A DNA stretch of 6,882 nt from PS1 clade bacterium (GTDB lineage Bacteria > Pseudomonadota > Alphaproteobacteria > RS24). Position numbers and translations under genes: made by a program. This document shows, piece by piece, positions 5,246 through 6,882 of this stretch (the first letter of the stretch is position 1; the number at the start of each line of letters is the position of its first letter). The notes under the pieces were generated by a model. It saw only the letters and a list, made by a program, of their open reading frames with translations, was not told where the DNA came from and searched no databases. The stretch is from positions 1 to 6,882 of the forward strand of contig JADHOK010000073.1 of NCBI GenBank assembly GCA_016779015.1. The letters are read 5' to 3'.

Positions 5246-5897
5246 GCTTATCGAAGCCGGTCGTTGGCTGCTGGCGCAGGGCACAGAGTTCCGCCTCGGC
5301 GTGGTGGCACTCGACGCCCTGCCCGCGCCCGACCGTATCGAAATCGCTTTTGCCGGTCGCTCCAATGTCGGCAAATCGTCGCTGATTAATGCCATTACCG
5401 GCACGAAAGGGCTGGCGCGCACCTCCAATACGCCGGGGCGCACGCAAGAGCTTAACTTCTTTATGCTGGCCCCCCAACGCGCCACCGGAGCGGCGTGGCT
5501 GGTCGACCTGCCGGGTTATGGCTATGCGCGCGAGAGCAAAAGCAAAATCGCGGCTTGGAACGCGCTGCTCAATGATTATCTGCGCGGGCGGCCAAATTTA
5601 CGCCGCGTCTTTGTGCTGGTGGATAGCCGTCACGGGCTGAAGAAAAACGACCTTGCCATGATGGACGACCTCGATATGGCGGCGGTGTCGTATCAGATTG
5701 TGTTGACCAAAATCGACAAGCTGAAAAAAGGCGCGCTCGATAAGGTGCTGAGCGAAACGCAAAGCTCTTTGGCCAAGCGTCCGGCGGCCCATCCAGAGAT
5801 AATCGCGACTTCGAGTGATAAAGGCGATGGGCTGGCTGATGTGCGGGCGCAAATAGCAAGTCTGGTTGATTTGGTCGAATTGGGATATAAGGCCTGA
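5226..5897 (+). CDS. engB: Ribosome biogenesis GTP-binding protein EngB/YihA/YsxC
   Basis: A 223-residue TRAFAC-class GTPase needed for late assembly of the large ribosomal subunit. All G motifs are present: Walker A GRSNVGKSS (44-52, G1), the G2 Thr in GRTQ (T73), DLPGYG (94-99, G3), TKID (161-164, G4) and TSS (195-197, G5). The GRSNVGKSSLINA run and the NTPGRTQ segment are diagnostic for EngB as opposed to Era or Der. Length is typical, with a short N-terminal extension ending in EFRLGVVAL. The ATG has AGGAAGG 8 bases upstream inside the end of yidC and overlaps that gene by 20 bases in a different frame, so it has its own ribosome entry site. It links the insertase and ribosomal genes upstream to argB downstream. 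Confidence 0.96.
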   Translation: MTDQKDKLIEAGRWLLAQGTEFRLGVVALDALPAPDRIEIAFAGRSNVGKSSLINAITGTKGLARTSNTPGRTQELNFFMLAPQRATGAAWLVDLPGYGYARESKSKIAAWNALLNDYLRGRPNLRRVFVLVDSRHGLKKNDLAMMDDLDMAAVSYQIVLTKIDKLKKGALDKVLSETQSSLAKRPAAHPEIIATSSDKGDGLADVRAQIASLVDLVELGYKA

Positions 5898-5923
5898 GCA
5901 TTGAAGTTTTAGTGGCATGAGAC

Positions 5924-6847
5924 ATGGCAGCAAAAAACAACCCATCGGCGCACACAAAAACCGCCAGTCCCTCTGACTGGCTGGCCAAAGCGCATGTGCT
6001 GACCGAGGCGCTGCCTTTTATGCAGCGCTATGACAAAAAAACCGTGGTCATTAAATATGGCGGCCACGCCATGGGCGACGCCAAACTGGCCGAGCAATTT
6101 GCCAATGATGTGGTGCTGTTGAAACAAGCCGGTATCAATCCGGTGGTGGTGCATGGCGGTGGCCCGCAAATCGCCGCCATGTTGGAGCGCCTCGGCATTA
6201 AAAGCCAGTTCAAAAACGGCCTGCGGGTGACCGATGCACAAACCATTGAAGTGGTCGAAATGGTGCTGGCCGGGGCGATTAACAAACAGATCGTAACCGC
6301 GCTGAACGCAGCCGGCGGCACGGCTGTCGGCTTATCGGGCAAAGATGGTAACCTGCTGGTCGCCAAAAAGACCCGCAGCCGAGCCAAAGACCCGACCTCC
6401 AATGTTGAAAAAGCCATCAATCTCGGTTTTGTCGGCACGCCGCAAAAGGTCAATGGCCATATTCTCGATGTCATGCTGGCTTCCAACATTATTCCGGTCA
6501 TCGCGCCGATTGCCACCTCGGCCAATGGCCAGACGCTGAACGTCAATGCCGACACCGCCGCCGGTGCCATTGCCGCGGCGCTGAATGCCGAGCGCCTGTT
6601 AATGCTGACCGATGTCGACGGCGTCAAAGACAAAAAAGGCAAATTGATCGAACGCCTGAGCAAAGCGCAGGCGACGCGGTTGATTAAAAACGGCACCGCG
6701 CAGGGCGGCATGATACCGAAGCTCGAAACCGCCATCGACGCGGTGAAAAACGGCGTCACCGCCGCCGCCATTCTCGATGGGCGCGTGCAGCACGCCATCC
6801 TACTGGAATTATTTACCGAGCTGGGTGCCGGCACATTGGTCGAGTAA
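5924..6847 (+). CDS. argB: N-acetylglutamate kinase, arginine-sensitive type
   Basis: ArgB (EC 2.7.2.8) phosphorylates N-acetyl-L-glutamate with ATP, the second step of arginine synthesis. The 307-residue protein has the amino acid kinase fold. Lys44 lies in VVIKYGGHAMG, the glycine loop HGGGPQI spans 77-83, Arg101 (GLRVTD) contacts substrate, and NVNADTAAG lies at 206-214. LTDVDGV (228-234) and GGMIPK with Lys266 (261-266) are nucleotide and catalytic elements. An N-terminal helix before the core (about 17-36, DWLAKAHVLTEALPFMQRY) and the C-terminal LELFTELGAGT are features of hexameric, arginine-inhibited enzymes, so feedback inhibition is likely (inference). The start lies 26 bases after engB. 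There is no clear Shine-Dalgarno, and an out-of-frame ATG sits 7 bases upstream. The first 16 residues are variable and low in information, so a slightly different start cannot be excluded. Confidence 0.96.
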   Translation: MAAKNNPSAHTKTASPSDWLAKAHVLTEALPFMQRYDKKTVVIKYGGHAMGDAKLAEQFANDVVLLKQAGINPVVVHGGGPQIAAMLERLGIKSQFKNGLRVTDAQTIEVVEMVLAGAINKQIVTALNAAGGTAVGLSGKDGNLLVAKKTRSRAKDPTSNVEKAINLGFVGTPQKVNGHILDVMLASNIIPVIAPIATSANGQTLNVNADTAAGAIAAALNAERLLMLTDVDGVKDKKGKLIERLSKAQATRLIKNGTAQGGMIPKLETAIDAVKNGVTAAAILDGRVQHAILLELFTELGAGTLVE

Positions 6848-6851
6848 GCCG

Positions 6852-6882
6852 ATGCGCCGCGCCCGCCTCTTTTCACTTTGCA
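6852..6882 (+). CDS. Possible start of the next gene, cut by the window edge
   Basis: Four bases after the argB stop an ATG opens a frame of ten codons (MRRARLFSLC) that reaches the window edge without a stop. The close spacing fits the operon style seen upstream, but there is no Shine-Dalgarno and too little sequence to recognise a family. The true next start may lie outside the window. Confidence 0.2.
   Translation, partial: MRRARLFSLC

Noticed and set aside
6028..6876. 282-codon open frame antisense to argB
   Set aside because: ArgB motifs on the plus strand are complete. The antisense product is Ser/Ala/Pro-rich with no recognisable domain and no ribosome-binding site.

Overview
The window looks like a chromosomal segment of an alphaproteobacterium. 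It carries the conserved run rpmH-rnpA-yidC-engB(yihA)-argB, an order typical of that class. The L34 and YidC N-termini match alphaproteobacterial forms, and there is an ATTGAC-N17-CTACAT promoter close to the CTTGAC-N17-CTATAT pattern described for alphaproteobacteria. An exact TTAA-N7-TTAA motif of the CtrA type is also present. I cannot name genus or species. The DNA is moderately GC-rich and densely packed: neighbouring genes overlap or are separated by less than 30 bases.

The left half is read on the minus strand. From the divergent promoter region leftward it holds a DedA/TVP38-type membrane protein (2695 to 1952), a mercuric-reductase-like FAD/NAD disulfide oxidoreductase overlapping it by 8 bases (1959 to 505), and a 107-codon open stretch that looks like the last third of a histidine kinase ATPase domain with no start codon (493 to 173). 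Last comes the first 49 codons of a P1-family (DmpA/peptidase S58) peptidase that runs off the left edge (148 to 1). A CtrA-like site sits exactly between the oxidoreductase and the kinase remnant.

A 152-base divergent intergenic region (2696-2847) contains the rpmH promoter, a 9-bp inverted repeat with one arm inside the promoter spacer, a leader hairpin, and a small GC stem that holds the rpmH Shine-Dalgarno in its loop.

The right half is read on the plus strand: ribosomal protein L34, RNase P protein, membrane insertase YidC, the ribosome-assembly GTPase EngB, and N-acetylglutamate kinase ArgB. Translation, tRNA processing, membrane biogenesis and ribosome assembly are thus packed into one probable operon with an arginine biosynthesis gene at its end. 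Most of the window is conserved housekeeping sequence. The parts worth a second look are the truncated kinase with its CtrA-like site, the TVP38-oxidoreductase pair, and the rpmH leader. I saw no mobile element, CRISPR array, tRNA or rRNA.
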